The position numbers were made by a program, and so were the translations under genes. Shown here piece by piece: positions 5,845 through 5,852 of a stretch of 5,852 bases of DNA (positions are counted from its first letter, which is position 1; every line of letters begins with the position of its first letter). Under the pieces are notes generated by a model. That model was given only the letters and a program-made list of their open reading frames with translations, did not search any database and was not told the DNA's origin. The stretch lies in NCBI GenBank assembly GCA_014859755.1, contig JACUTO010000099.1, forward strand, positions 1 through 5,852, written 5' to 3'. The DNA is from Candidatus Bathyarchaeota archaeon (GTDB lineage: Archaea > Thermoproteota > Bathyarchaeia > Bathyarchaeales > Bathyarchaeaceae).

Positions 5845-5852
5845 CTGTTTCG

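Overview
This window reads as archaeal chromosomal DNA. Every protein gene lies on the minus strand. The anchor is a complete archaeal-type translation initiation factor aIF5B (592 residues, no eukaryotic N-terminal extension, no intein). Downstream of it is a compact archaeal type IV filament operon whose pilin-like products carry class III (archaellin/prepilin-type) signal peptides. Family resemblance of the pilin-like proteins and of aIF5B (T instead of H in the P-loop) suggests the TACK side of the Archaea, perhaps a Bathyarchaeia- or Thaumarchaeota-related lineage. That placement is an inference from memory, not a computed one.

Layout, in the direction of transcription (high to low coordinates): 5838-5844 TATA-like box and 5777-5782 ribosome binding site for aIF5B; 3990-5768 aIF5B; 3835-3989 a 155-base gap holding a TATA-like box, an inverted repeat, a 12-bp palindrome and a possible 25-codon leaderless small ORF; 2317-3834 a TadA/GspE/FlaI-type secretion ATPase; 1316-2320 and 495-1319 two separate single-domain T2SSF (TadB/TadC/FlaJ-like) membrane platform proteins; 82-498 a small pilin-like protein with a class III signal peptide; 1-110 the 5' end of a second pilin-like gene that runs off the window.

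The operon logic is clear. A hexameric cytoplasmic ATPase would power a membrane platform made of two FlaJ-like halves, which assembles small pilin-like subunits after a PibD/FlaK-like peptidase (not in the window) removes their 15-residue leaders. No archaellum-specific gene (FlaH, FlaC/D/E, archaellin) is visible, so an adhesion-type or Tad/Epd-like pilus is more likely than an archaellum. Packing is extreme: three consecutive 4-base ATGA stop/start overlaps, then a 29-base overlap into a TTG-started pilin gene, and a TAATG overlap between the small leader ORF and the ATPase.

The points that go beyond routine annotation are the possible leaderless coupled leader ORF, the repeat structure around its promoter, the shift in codon usage inside the ATPase gene, and the TTG-started overlapping pilin. 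I see no CRISPR array, RNA gene, insertion sequence or clearly new system. The gene content looks like a known machine type in an unusually compact arrangement.
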